This document shows, piece after piece, positions 14,391 through 25,341 of a stretch of 64,000 nt of DNA (position 1 is the stretch's first letter; each line of letters opens with the position of its first letter). Below the pieces are notes generated by a model. The model did no database searches, was not told where the DNA came from, and saw only the letters and a list, made by a program, of their open reading frames with translations. Source of the DNA: Tistrella mobilis KA081020-065. GTDB taxonomy: Bacteria > Pseudomonadota > Alphaproteobacteria > Tistrellales > Tistrellaceae. A program made the translations under genes and the position numbers. The stretch spans positions 186,001 through 250,000 of the forward strand of contig NC_017966.1 of NCBI RefSeq assembly GCF_000264455.2, read 5' to 3'.

Positions 14391-17300
14391 TCAGCGCGTG
14401 GCGATGAAGGGCCGCCGCTTGCCGCCTGCCGCCGGTGCCGGCGGCACCGGGAAGCCGTCGAGGCCGCGCCGCACCCAGTCGCGGCTGGCGGCGGGGTCGA
14501 TCACGCCGTCGATTTCAAGGAAGGCCGCCATGTTCGACGCCTTGCCCTTGGCATAAAGCGCATCGACCAGCTTGCGGTAGAGCGCATCGCGCCCGGCCGG
14601 GTCGGCGATGGCTTCAAGATCGCGGCGATAGCCCAGGCGTACGGCCCCTTCCAGGCCCATGCCGCCGAACTCGCCGGTCGGCCACGAGACGGTGAAGGCG
14701 GGGGCGTGCATGTTGCCGCCGGCCATCGCCTGGGCGCCCAGGCCATAGCCCTTGCGCAGCACGATGGTGAACATCGGCACGGTCATGTTGGCGCCGCCCA
14801 CGAACATCCGCGACACCCGCCTGACCAGCGCGGTCTTCTCGGCATCCGGGCCGACCATGAAGCCCGGCGTGTCGCAGAGCGACAGCACCGGCAGGCCGTG
14901 CGCCTCGCAGAGATCCAGGAAGCGCGCGGCCTTCTCGGCCGCCTCGCCGTCGATCGCGCCGCCCAGATGGCGGGGATTGTTGGCGAACAGGCCCATCGGC
15001 CGGCCCTCGATCCGGATCAGGGCGGTGATGATGCCGATGCCGTAATCGGGCCGGAGTTCGAGCACCGAATCCGTGTCCGCGACCAGCTCGATCACCTTGC
15101 GCACGTCATAGGCGCGCAGCCGGTTTTCGGGGATGGCATTGCGCAGCAACCGCTGATCGGCCGCCGCCCAGTCGGCCACCGGCCCCTGGAAATAGGACAG
15201 GTACTTCTTCGCGGCGGCGACCGCCTCGGCCTCGTCCTCGACCAGGATGTCGACCACGCCGTTCGGCACCTGAACATCCATCGGCCCGACCTCTTCGGGC
15301 TTGTAGACGCCAAGTCCGCCGCCTTCGATCATGGCCGGGCCGCCCATGCCGAGATTGGCGTTGCGGGTGGCGATGATCACGTCGCAGACGCCTGCGATCG
15401 CCGCATTGCCGGCAAAGCAGCGGCCCGAGACCACGGCCACCGTCGGGGCTTTGCCGCTCATCTGCGCCAGCAGCTTGAAGGTCGGCACGTCCAGCCCTGC
15501 CACGCCGACATGGTCGGTATCGCCCGGCCGGCCGCCGCCGCCCTCGGCAAACACCACCAGCGGCATCGCCCAGTCATTGGCCAGATGGAACATGCGGTCC
15601 ATCTTCTTGTGGTTCATGAAGCCCTGGGTGCCGGCCAGCACGGTGTAGTCGTAAGAGAGCAGCATGCAGCGCGCCCGCTCGGCCCCGAACAGACCGGCAT
15701 TCACCGAGCCCACACCCGCCACCAGCCCGTCGGCGGGGCTCATCTTCTTCAGCGTCTCGTAATCATGGCGGCTGCGCTGGGCGGCGAGCGCCAGCGCGCC
15801 GTATTCCATGAAGCTGCCGGGATCGGCCAGATCCTCGATATTCTCGCGCGCGGTGCGCTGGCCGGTCTTACGCCGCCGCGCCACCGCATCGGGCCGGCGG
15901 GCATCGGTCAACTCGTCATGCAGTTCCAGGATCGCGGCCAGATCGGGGCGGATATGGTCCAGATCGACCTCGACCGTCTCCTCTTCCGCAGCGCCCTCGA
16001 AGTCACCCGGCTCGATGAACAGCACCGGCTGGTCGCCATAGACGGTCTCGTCCACCGCCACGGCCAGCGCCCGCACGATGCCGGCCCGGCCCGCGGTGAT
16101 GGTGTGCTCCATCTTCATCGCCTCGATGACCGCCACCACCGTGCCGGGGCGGACGACATCGCCGGGCGTCACCTCGATCGCGACCACCCGGCCGGTCATC
16201 GGGGCGGCCACCGCCTCGGTGCCGTCGGGTGCGACCGGCCCGCTCGCCGCTTTCATGGCCCCGCCGCCGCTGCTTTCCACCCAGAGCTTCGGATGGCTGT
16301 CGGCGGCCTCCGCCAGCCGGGCGGCATGGGCGCCGATATAGCCGGTATCGAAGCGCCCGGCGCGCACCGCCTCGTCGGCGATCAGGCTTTGCAGGAAACC
16401 GATATTGGTCGCCACGCCTTCGATGCGGAATTCGGCCAGCGCCCGGCGGGCACGGTCCAGCGCCAGATCCAGCCGGTTGCCCGGCACATGCACGATCAGC
16501 TTGGCCAGCAGCGAGTCGTAATGGGGCGAGGTCGCATAGCCCGCATAGCCGAAGGTCTCGACCCGCACACCGCGGCCACCCGGCACCTCGAAGGCCGAAA
16601 TCACCCCGCCCGCGGGCACGGCCACGGCATCGGCGCCGATCTTCTCCATATTGATCCGCAGCTGCACCGCCACACCCTCGGGCTCGGGCAGGCGGCCGTC
16701 GCGCAGGCCCAGCTCGGCCAGGCTCAACCCGGCGGCCAGCCCGATCTGGGTCTGGACCAGATCGACGCCGGTCACCTCTTCGGTGACGGTGTGTTCCACC
16801 TGCAGCCGCGGATTGGCCTCCATGAACACGAAGCGCTGCCCGGCCGGGTCGCGGCCGTCGATCAGGAATTCGAAAGTGCACAGCGTGTGGATGCCTCCGG
16901 CCCTGGCCAGCGCCACCGCGGTCTCGGCGATCCGCGCCTTCAGCGCCGGGTCGAGCCCGGGCAGCGGCGCGATCTCCACCAGTTTCTGATGCCGGCGCTG
17001 CAGGCTGCATTCGCGTTCATGCAGATGGATCACCCGCCCGTCCCGATCGCCCAGCACCTGGATTTCCAGATGCCGCGCCGGCTGGATCAGCTCTTCCACA
17101 TAAAGCGCATCCGAGCCGAAGGCGCCCAGCGCCTCGGCACCCGCCCGGGTCCAGGCTTCGGCCAGTTCCGATGCCGCGCGCACCACCCGCATGCCGCGCC
17201 CGCCGCCGCCGGCCACGGCCTTGATCATGATCGCGCCGCCGGCACCCAGGCTGTCGAAGAAACTCCGGGCTTCATCCAGCGAGGTGGCATGGGCCGTGCC

Positions 17301-17732
17301 GCGGGCCAGCGGCGCGCCGGTCTCCGCCGCCAGCCGCCGTGCCGCACCCTTGTCGCCGAACAGGTCGAGCGCTTCGGGCTTCGGGCCGATGAAGGTCAGC
17401 CCCGCTTCGGCGCAGGCGCGCGCGAAGCCGGCATTCTCGGCCAGGAAGCCATAGCCCGGATGGATGGCGTCGGCGCCGGTTTCCAGCGCTGCGCGGATCA
17501 CCGCGGCGCCGTCCAGATAGGCGGCGGCGCCAACGCCCGGCAGCTCCACCGCCTGGTCGGCGCGTCGCGTGTGCAGCGAGCGGGCATCGTCCCTGGGCGC
17601 GACCGCGACGGTCGGAATGCCCAGTTCGGCGGCGGCGCGCGCGATCCGGATCGCGATCTCGCCGCGATTGGCGATCAGGATACGGCGGAAGAGGGGAGAC
17701 GAAGGAGAAGAGGGGGAGGAGGGGGACGTCAT
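14391..17732 (-). CDS. Single-chain acyl-CoA carboxylase (biotin carboxylase, biotin carrier and carboxyltransferase fused)
   Basis: 1113 residues. Residues about 15-475 are biotin carboxylase with ATP-grasp loop GGGGRG (175-180) and EANPRLQVEH. The biotin carrier follows with EAMKMEH (Lys540). The C-terminal half (about 590-1105) is the carboxyltransferase, with both beta-type and alpha-type crotonase halves (GRCFAGNAAIAG, FANNPRHLGGAID, DTPGFMVG). One chain therefore holds all activities, as in the long-chain acyl-CoA carboxylase (LCC) class; most relatives split them over two or three genes. It starts three bases after the ligase stop, in the same operon. The substrate chain length is unknown. 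The N-terminus has an SSP repeat, MTSPSSPSSPSSP. Confidence 0.9.
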   Translation of the reverse strand: MTSPSSPSSPSSPLFRRILIANRGEIAIRIARAAAELGIPTVAVAPRDDARSLHTRRADQAVELPGVGAAAYLDGAAVIRAALETGADAIHPGYGFLAENAGFARACAEAGLTFIGPKPEALDLFGDKGAARRLAAETGAPLARGTAHATSLDEARSFFDSLGAGGAIMIKAVAGGGGRGMRVVRAASELAEAWTRAGAEALGAFGSDALYVEELIQPARHLEIQVLGDRDGRVIHLHERECSLQRRHQKLVEIAPLPGLDPALKARIAETAVALARAGGIHTLCTFEFLIDGRDPAGQRFVFMEANPRLQVEHTVTEEVTGVDLVQTQIGLAAGLSLAELGLRDGRLPEPEGVAVQLRINMEKIGADAVAVPAGGVISAFEVPGGRGVRVETFGYAGYATSPHYDSLLAKLIVHVPGNRLDLALDRARRALAEFRIEGVATNIGFLQSLIADEAVRAGRFDTGYIGAHAARLAEAADSHPKLWVESSGGGAMKAASGPVAPDGTEAVAAPMTGRVVAIEVTPGDVVRPGTVVAVIEAMKMEHTITAGRAGIVRALAVAVDETVYGDQPVLFIEPGDFEGAAEEETVEVDLDHIRPDLAAILELHDELTDARRPDAVARRRKTGQRTARENIEDLADPGSFMEYGALALAAQRSRHDYETLKKMSPADGLVAGVGSVNAGLFGAERARCMLLSYDYTVLAGTQGFMNHKKMDRMFHLANDWAMPLVVFAEGGGGRPGDTDHVGVAGLDVPTFKLLAQMSGKAPTVAVVSGRCFAGNAAIAGVCDVIIATRNANLGMGGPAMIEGGGLGVYKPEEVGPMDVQVPNGVVDILVEDEAEAVAAAKKYLSYFQGPVADWAAADQRLLRNAIPENRLRAYDVRKVIELVADTDSVLELRPDYGIGIITALIRIEGRPMGLFANNPRHLGGAIDGEAAEKAARFLDLCEAHGLPVLSLCDTPGFMVGPDAEKTALVRRVSRMFVGGANMTVPMFTIVLRKGYGLGAQAMAGGNMHAPAFTVSWPTGEFGGMGLEGAVRLGYRRDLEAIADPAGRDALYRKLVDALYAKGKASNMAAFLEIDGVIDPAASRDWVRRGLDGFPVPPAPAAGGKRRPFIATR

Positions 17733-17735
17733 CTG

Positions 17736-19403
17736 TCAGCTGTGCCCGATCTTGTCGCGTTTCACCACGATGCCGGCGGCCTCGCGGTCCCATGTGTCTG
17801 CCGTGACGCCCGCCTTGCGGATCAGGTACTTTTCGACCTTGTTCGTGGGCGTCTTGGGCAGGTCCGCAAGCATACGGACATAACGGGGGATCATGAAGTG
17901 CGCCATGCGCGGGCGCAGATGCTCGATCAGCGCCGCCGGATCCAGGCTGGCGCCCTCGGCCAGCGACACCGCAACCAGGATCTCGTCCTCGCTGTCGGCG
18001 GCGGGCACGGCGACCACGGCCGCTTCGCGCACGGCCGGATGGCCGCAGATTTCGGCCTCGACCTCGAAGGATGAGACGTTCTCGCCGCGGCGGCGGATCG
18101 AATCCTTGAAGCGGTCGACGAAGAACCAGTTGCCCTGATCATCCACCCGGAAGGCATCGCCGGTGTGGAACCAGCCATTGCGCCAGGCGGCGGCGGTCGC
18201 CTCCGGATTGCCCGAATAGCCGTGGTTCATCTGCCAGGGCAGGTCGGTGCGGATCACCAGCTCACCCACTTCGCCCGGCTCGACCGCCCGGTCATGGGCA
18301 TCGACCAGCCGCACCTCCACCCCGTCGCGGGGCCGGCCGCAGCTGGCCACCACCTCGGGGTTTTCCTCGGCGATCAGCGGGCAGGAGACCTCGCTCATAT
18401 TGAACAGGGTATGCAGCGTCACGCCGAAGCGCCTGCGGAAGGCGATGGCCTCTTCGGTCAGCGGGATGGCGATGACATGCGCGAGGGGGCTGTCTTCTGC
18501 CGCGCCCTCGTCCCGGTCCTTCAGCAGGAAGGCCGCCATCACCCCCAACAGGATGACGCAGGTGGTGCCGCTCTGCCGGACCGCCGGCCAGAAGCTCCTG
18601 GTGTCGAAGCCCTCGACCAGGGCGATGGAGCCGCCGAGTGCCAGCATGGCATAGACCGGCGCCGTGCCGCCGACATGGAACAGCGGCAGATTGACCATGA
18701 ACCGGTCGCCGGCGCCCAGGAACGGCACCCGCCGCGGATCCGACGCCAGCGCCGTGCCCATGGCGTGCAGATGGGCGTAGCTCGACAGCACACCCTTGGA
18801 CGGGCCGGTGGTACCCGAAGTGTAGATGATCGACTGGGTGTCCCAGGGTTCCACCGGCTCGGCGAGCGGGGCGGGGGCGGTGGTGCTTTCCAGCGCATCG
18901 CCACCCAGCCAGGTGATCCCGTCTGCGGCGGGCAGCCGCGCCGCGGCCGTGGCTGCGTCTGCCGTATCGGCCACGACCACCCGGTCGACGGCGCTGGTGT
19001 CGATCCCGACCAGACGATCCGCCAGTGCCGCGATGGTGATCACCAGCCGCGCCTCCGACACCTGGATCACATGCTCCAGAATGCCGCCCTTATAGGCGGT
19101 GTTGATCGGCACATAGATCGCGCCAGCATAGTTGATCGCGAACCAGGCGGTGAGACACAAGCCGCCATTGGGCAGCCAGACCACCACCCGGTCGTGGGGC
19201 TTCACGCCGAGCGCCTGAAGGGCTGCGGCCATGGCGCGCACCCGGTCGCGCATTTCCGCGTAGCTCCAGACCTGGCTGTCGGCCCCGCCCCGGCGATCGG
19301 GAAAGGCGACGAAGGCGGCATCGGGCGTGTCCGCGGCGCGGCGATCCAACAGATCGGGCAGCACGCAGTCTGCGCGGCCCTGAAGGCGCGTGTGGTCCGG
19401 CAT
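17736..19403 (-). CDS. AMP-dependent acyl-CoA synthetase (CaiC/FadD-like)
   Basis: 555-residue adenylate-forming ligase that activates a carboxylic acid with ATP and CoA. The P-loop-like motif YTSGTTGPSKG, the A5-type region NMSEVSCPL, the A7/A8 region WFHTGDAFRVDDQGNWFFVDRFKDSIRRRGENVSSFEVE and the C-terminal lysine in TPTNKVEKY are all present. The start at 19403 has GGGAGG seven bases upstream. It lies directly before the single-chain carboxylase: acid activation followed by carboxylation. Similarity of the middle part is to crotonobetaine/carnitine-CoA ligases, but the substrate is inferred only. Confidence 0.9.
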   Translation of the reverse strand: MPDHTRLQGRADCVLPDLLDRRAADTPDAAFVAFPDRRGGADSQVWSYAEMRDRVRAMAAALQALGVKPHDRVVVWLPNGGLCLTAWFAINYAGAIYVPINTAYKGGILEHVIQVSEARLVITIAALADRLVGIDTSAVDRVVVADTADAATAAARLPAADGITWLGGDALESTTAPAPLAEPVEPWDTQSIIYTSGTTGPSKGVLSSYAHLHAMGTALASDPRRVPFLGAGDRFMVNLPLFHVGGTAPVYAMLALGGSIALVEGFDTRSFWPAVRQSGTTCVILLGVMAAFLLKDRDEGAAEDSPLAHVIAIPLTEEAIAFRRRFGVTLHTLFNMSEVSCPLIAEENPEVVASCGRPRDGVEVRLVDAHDRAVEPGEVGELVIRTDLPWQMNHGYSGNPEATAAAWRNGWFHTGDAFRVDDQGNWFFVDRFKDSIRRRGENVSSFEVEAEICGHPAVREAAVVAVPAADSEDEILVAVSLAEGASLDPAALIEHLRPRMAHFMIPRYVRMLADLPKTPTNKVEKYLIRKAGVTADTWDREAAGIVVKRDKIGHS

Positions 19404-19458
19404 GTTTCCTCCCATGCGGCAGCTCTTGAACGGTGCCGTCGGGATGATGGTGCATAAA

Positions 19459-19474
19459 TCAATAGATCTATTCA
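19459..19474. promoter_or_regulatory. Palindromic operator upstream of the ligase operon
   Basis: AATAGATCTATT (19461-19472) is a perfect 12-bp palindrome; with flanks TC/CA it extends to a near-palindromic 16 bases. It lies 56 bases upstream of the ligase start in otherwise GC-rich DNA, a plausible target for the TetR protein of this cluster. Confidence 0.5.
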
Positions 19475-19707
19475 ATAACTGAATCGACAGCCGTGCCGCT
19501 TTGGTGCCCGCGGCCGTCGGTCAGGGGGATGATCCCGCATTGCGCGCTGAAATCGTTTTCAGAATCAACCGCTTCCCGTGGCGCAACCGGGGCCATGCGA
19601 AATTTGCGAAACCGTCGCTGACATGTCTGGGTTAGAGTGCCCCACGGCGGTTCCTCCCCCCTTGGATCACGCCTGACGATGCGTGACGACAACGAGGTCC
19701 GGCCGCC
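19475..19707. other. Intergenic region between ligase operon and diguanylate cyclase
   Basis: The whole gap (19404-19707, 304 bases) holds the palindrome described separately and divergent promoters. A short TGCGAAATTTGCGAAA stretch lies near 19598. No gene is seen. Confidence 0.5.
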
Positions 19708-21324
19708 ATGCCCCAGATCCATCCGCTTCCCCGACGGCGCAGCCTGGCCCGGCTGCTGTTCCGCGTCGATCTGCAGCGGATGATCGTCGCCCTGGCGGTG
19801 GCGGCGGCAGGGGTGCTGCTGGCCAACGGCTTCTATTCCAGTTATCTGGTCCAGCGCCAGGTGTTGATCGACACCACGCTGAAGGCCAACCACGCCTACG
19901 CCGCCAAGCTGGCCGAAGCCGCGCAGAATTTCATCGAAGAGGCCCAGCAGCAGCTGGCCTACAGCGCGGGGATCGTCGCCCGCGATTTCGACAATGAAAA
20001 CCTGCTGCTCGACGAGGCCGAACGTCTGCGGCTGCAGACCCACAGCTTCAACTCGGTCGCCATCGTCGATGCCGGGGCGATCGTGCGCGCCACCTCGCCC
20101 GAGGCGCTGCAGATCAAGGGGCGCTATCTGCGCTCGCTGGCGGCGCGCGAGGCGCTGGACCAGCGCCGGCCACTGGTCAGCCAGCCTTATATGGCGATCA
20201 CCGGCAATATGCTGGTGGTGATTTCGCAGCCGGTCTTCACGGCAGACGGCCGCTATCTGGGCTATATCGGCGGCACGATCTATCTGCGCGAACGCAACAT
20301 CCTGAACGTGCTTCTGGGCACGCATCACTATGACGACGGTTCGTATCTGTATGTCGCCGACCAGGGGCGCGCGCTGCTTTATCACCCGGATCCGGCGCGG
20401 ATCGGTGAAGTGGTGTCCGGCAACCCGGTGATCGAAGCCGCGATCACCGGCGTCAGCGGCAGCGGCGAAGTGGTCAACAGCCGCGGTGTCGCCATGCTGG
20501 CGGGCTATGCCCCGGTGCCGGCCACCGGCTGGGGGGTGGTGGCGCAGCGGCCGCTTGCGGTAACGCTGGCGCCGCTCGAAGGGCTGATGTGGCGGGTGGC
20601 GGCCAACAGCGCGCCGGCAGCGGTCGTCACCCTGGTCGCGATCTGGTGGTTCGCCCGGGCGATTTCCCGGCCTCTGGGCCAGCTGGCCGAAGGCGCCCGC
20701 CAGATGGACGCCCCCGGCACCGCCGACCGGATCCAGCGGGTGCGGTCGTGGTATGTGGAGGCGCGGCAGATCAAGCGGGCGATGCTGATCGGCATCGGCC
20801 TGCTTCAGGCGCGCATCGGCCGGCTGGACCGCGATGCCCGCACCGACCCCTTGACCGGGCTGATCAACCGCCGCGGCATGGATGATGTCCTGGAGCTGTG
20901 GCGGGCCGAGGCCCGGCCCTTTGCTGCGATCGCGGTCGATATCGACCATTTCAAGCAGGTCAACGACAGCTGGGGGCACGAGGTCGGCGATGCGGTGCTG
21001 CGCCGGGTGGGCCTGATCCTGCGGCAGACCGCGCGCGACACCGATCTCGTCTGTCGCACCGGCGGCGAGGAATTCCTGCTGCTGCTGCCGGGCCTGTCAT
21101 CCGCGGCGGCGGTCGCCGTGGCCGAGCGTCTGCGCAAGGCGGTGGCGCGGGAACGGATCGATCCGGCGGGCCATGTGACGGTCTCGGCCGGTGTGGCCGT
21201 GTTGCCCGAAGACGCGACCGATATCGGCGCCGCCCTGCGCCTTGCCGACGAAATGCTCTACGAGGCCAAGCGCGCCGGCCGCAACCGGGTGGTGGCGGCC
21301 GGCAGCCCGCGGCTGCACGGCTGA
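19708..21324 (+). CDS. Membrane diguanylate cyclase with extracytoplasmic Cache-type sensor
   Basis: 538 residues. A transmembrane helix (about 25-45) is followed by a periplasmic double-Cache-like sensor, a second helix near residue 305 with a HAMP-like linker, and a C-terminal GGDEF domain. The active-site motif is GGEEF, preceded by RDTD five residues upstream, which fits the inhibitory I-site RxxD. It should make cyclic di-GMP from GTP in response to an external ligand and be product-inhibited. No EAL domain is present. It stands alone, divergent from the ligase operon. Confidence 0.9.
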   Translation: MPQIHPLPRRRSLARLLFRVDLQRMIVALAVAAAGVLLANGFYSSYLVQRQVLIDTTLKANHAYAAKLAEAAQNFIEEAQQQLAYSAGIVARDFDNENLLLDEAERLRLQTHSFNSVAIVDAGAIVRATSPEALQIKGRYLRSLAAREALDQRRPLVSQPYMAITGNMLVVISQPVFTADGRYLGYIGGTIYLRERNILNVLLGTHHYDDGSYLYVADQGRALLYHPDPARIGEVVSGNPVIEAAITGVSGSGEVVNSRGVAMLAGYAPVPATGWGVVAQRPLAVTLAPLEGLMWRVAANSAPAAVVTLVAIWWFARAISRPLGQLAEGARQMDAPGTADRIQRVRSWYVEARQIKRAMLIGIGLLQARIGRLDRDARTDPLTGLINRRGMDDVLELWRAEARPFAAIAVDIDHFKQVNDSWGHEVGDAVLRRVGLILRQTARDTDLVCRTGGEEFLLLLPGLSSAAAVAVAERLRKAVARERIDPAGHVTVSAGVAVLPEDATDIGAALRLADEMLYEAKRAGRNRVVAAGSPRLHG

Positions 21325-22963
<1,639 letters not shown>

Positions 22964-22967
22964 ACCC

Positions 22968-23981
22968 ATGCCACGCATGACGATGATCGAGGCCATCCGC
23001 GACGCGCTCGACGTGATGATGGGCCGCGACGACCGGGTGGTGGTCTATGGCGAGGATGTCGGCTATTTCGGCGGCGTCTTCCGCTGCACCCAGGGCCTGC
23101 AGCAGAAATACGGCCGGACCCGCTGCTTCGACGCGCCGATCAGCGAAAGCGGCATCGTCGGCACGGCGATCGGCATGGCCGCCTATGGCCTGCGCCCCTG
23201 TGTCGAGATCCAGTTCGCCGACTACATGTACCCGGCCTATGACCAGATCACCCAGGAAGCGGCGCGCATCCGCTATCGCTCCAATGGTGATTTCACCTGC
23301 CCGCTGGTGATCCGCATGCCCACCGGCGGCGGCATTTTCGGCGGCCAGACCCACAGCCAGAGCGTGGAAGCCCTCTTCACCCATGTCTGCGGGTTGAAGG
23401 TGGTGGTGCCGTGCAGCCCGCACGACGCCAAGGGCCTGCTGATCTCGGCCCTGGAAGATCCCGATCCGGTGATCTTCCTTGAGCCGAAGCGGCTCTATAA
23501 CGGCCCCTTCGACGGCCATCACGACCGGCCGGTGACCCCCTGGTCGAAGCACGAGGCGGGCGAGGTGCCGGCCGGCCATTACTCCGTGCCGCTCGGCAAG
23601 GCCAATATCGTCCGCCCCGGCTCCGCCGTCACCGTGCTCGCCTACGGCACCATGGTCTATGTCGCGCAGGCGGCCGCGGCCGATGCCGGCATCGATGCCG
23701 AAATCATCGATCTGCGCACGCTGGTGCCGCTCGACCTCGACACCATCACCGCCTCGGTGCGCAAGAACGGGCGCTGCCTGGTGGTGCACGAGGCCACGCT
23801 GACCTCGGGCTATGGCGCGGAACTCACCGCCCTGGTGCAGGAGAACTGCTTCCATCATCTGGAGGCGCCGGTCACCCGCATCGCCGGCTGGGACACGCCC
23901 TATCCGCATGCCCAGGAATGGGACTATTTCCCCGGCCCCGCGCGTGTCGGCCGTGCCCTTCAAGAGATCCTGGAGAGCTGA
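22968..23981 (+). CDS. bkdA2: Branched-chain 2-oxoacid dehydrogenase E1 component, beta subunit
   Basis: 337 residues, matching the family. Recognisable blocks are YGEDVGYFGGVFRCTQGL, RTRCFDAPISESGIVG, the PTGGGIFGGQTHSQS loop and the C-terminal transketolase-C part with HEATLTSGYGAELTA. It forms the alpha2-beta2 E1 heterotetramer with the preceding product. Four-base gaps to both neighbours indicate co-translation. Confidence 0.95.
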   Translation: MPRMTMIEAIRDALDVMMGRDDRVVVYGEDVGYFGGVFRCTQGLQQKYGRTRCFDAPISESGIVGTAIGMAAYGLRPCVEIQFADYMYPAYDQITQEAARIRYRSNGDFTCPLVIRMPTGGGIFGGQTHSQSVEALFTHVCGLKVVVPCSPHDAKGLLISALEDPDPVIFLEPKRLYNGPFDGHHDRPVTPWSKHEAGEVPAGHYSVPLGKANIVRPGSAVTVLAYGTMVYVAQAAAADAGIDAEIIDLRTLVPLDLDTITASVRKNGRCLVVHEATLTSGYGAELTALVQENCFHHLEAPVTRIAGWDTPYPHAQEWDYFPGPARVGRALQEILES

Positions 23982-23984
23982 CCC

Positions 23985-25337
23985 ATGGGCGAGCATATCA
24001 TCAAGATGCCCGATGTCGGCGAAGGCATCGCCGAGGCCGAGCTGGTCGAATGGCATATCGAGGTCGGCCAGATCGTCCGTGAGGACGCGGTCCTGGCCGC
24101 GGTGATGACCGACAAGGCGACCGTCGAAATCCCCTCGCCGGCCGATGGCAAGGTGCTGTGGCTGGGCGCCGAAATCGGCGACGTGGTCAGCGTCGGCGCG
24201 CCCCTGATCCGGCTGGAGGTGGAAGGCGAGGGCAATGTCGCCGCCGGTGCGGCAGCGCCCGCCGCTGCTGCGTCGAAGCCCGCCGCGGCCCAGCCTGCGG
24301 ACGAGGATGACGGCGCCCCGCCGGCCGCCCCGGCCCAGGCGGCGGAGCCGGCGCCGGAACTGAAGACCGTGCCCAAGCCGCAGCCGGCTGCGAAGCCCCC
24401 GATTACCAGTTCCGGCGCGGGTGCCGGCACGGTCGCCATGGCCCCGGGCGCCCCCCGGGGGGAGCATGAAAAGCCGATCGCCTCTCCCGCCGTGCGCCAC
24501 CGGGCGCGCGAGGCCGGGGTGGATCTGCGCCAGGTGCGCGGCACCGGTCCGGCCGGCCGCATCACCCATGAAGACCTCGATCGCTTCTTCGCCGGCAAGG
24601 ACCAGCGCCCCGCCGCCGGCGGGCTGGTGGCCGATACCAGCGTCAGCGAAATCAAGGTGGTCGGCCTGCGCCGGCGCATCGCCGAGCAGATGGCGCTGTC
24701 GAAGTCGCGCATCCCCCACATCACCTATGTGGAGGAGGTGGACGTCACGGCACTCGAAGAGCTGCGCGGCAAGCTGAACGCCGAAAAGCGGACCGACCGG
24801 CCCAAGCTCACCATCCTGCCCTTCCTGATGCGGGCGATGGTGAAGGCGATCGCCGAACAGCCGCGGCTGAATTCGCGCTATGACGACCAGGCGGGTGTCA
24901 TCCACCAGCATGGCGGCGTGCATATCGGCGTCGCGGCCCAGACCCCCACGGGCCTGGTCGTGCCGGTGGTGAAGCATACCGAGGCCCGCGATCTCTGGGC
25001 CTGCGCCGCGGAACTCTCGCGCCTGGCCGAGGCGGCCAAGAACGGCACCGCGACGCGCGAAGAGCTGACCGGCTCCACCATCACCATCACCTCGCTCGGC
25101 GCGCTGGGCGGCGTGGTCACCACCCCGGTGATCAACCATCCGGAAGTCGCGATCGTGGGCGTCAACAAGATGATGGTCCGCCCGGTCTGGGACGGGTCGG
25201 CCTTCGTGCCGCGGAAGATGATGAACCTGTCGTCCAGTTTCGATCATCGCGTGATCGACGGCTGGGATGCCGCCGTTTTCGTCCAGCGCATCAAGTCGCT
25301 GCTGGAAACCCCGGCGACCATCTTCATCGAGGGCTGA
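23985..25337 (+). CDS. bkdB: Dihydrolipoyl acyltransferase, E2 of the branched-chain 2-oxoacid dehydrogenase complex
   Basis: 450 residues: one N-terminal lipoyl domain with the modified Lys44 in [10 protein letters not shown], a long Ala/Pro-rich linker (about 80-150), a peripheral-subunit-binding domain ([28 protein letters not shown]), then the acyltransferase core with the catalytic [14 protein letters not shown] near the C-terminus. It forms the core of the complex. The single lipoyl domain and the neighbours favour the branched-chain complex over pyruvate dehydrogenase. Confidence 0.95.
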   Translation: MGEHIIKMPDVGEGIAEAELVEWHIEVGQIVREDAVLAAVMTDKATVEIPSPADGKVLWLGAEIGDVVSVGAPLIRLEVEGEGNVAAGAAAPAAAASKPAAAQPADEDDGAPPAAPAQAAEPAPELKTVPKPQPAAKPPITSSGAGAGTVAMAPGAPRGEHEKPIASPAVRHRAREAGVDLRQVRGTGPAGRITHEDLDRFFAGKDQRPAAGGLVADTSVSEIKVVGLRRRIAEQMALSKSRIPHITYVEEVDVTALEELRGKLNAEKRTDRPKLTILPFLMRAMVKAIAEQPRLNSRYDDQAGVIHQHGGVHIGVAAQTPTGLVVPVVKHTEARDLWACAAELSRLAEAAKNGTATREELTGSTITITSLGALGGVVTTPVINHPEVAIVGVNKMMVRPVWDGSAFVPRKMMNLSSSFDHRVIDGWDAAVFVQRIKSLLETPATIFIEG

Positions 25338-25341
25338 GACG

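Noticed and set aside
14241-18074. A 1277-residue plus-strand open frame
   Set aside because: It is the antisense shadow of the carboxylase gene: its translation is His/Arg/Gly-rich low-complexity sequence, while the minus strand encodes a fully recognisable enzyme.
19590-19615. TGCGAAATTTGCGAAA as a copy of the amidase palindrome
   Set aside because: Only short GCGAA words are shared; the length and structure differ, so common ancestry cannot be supported.
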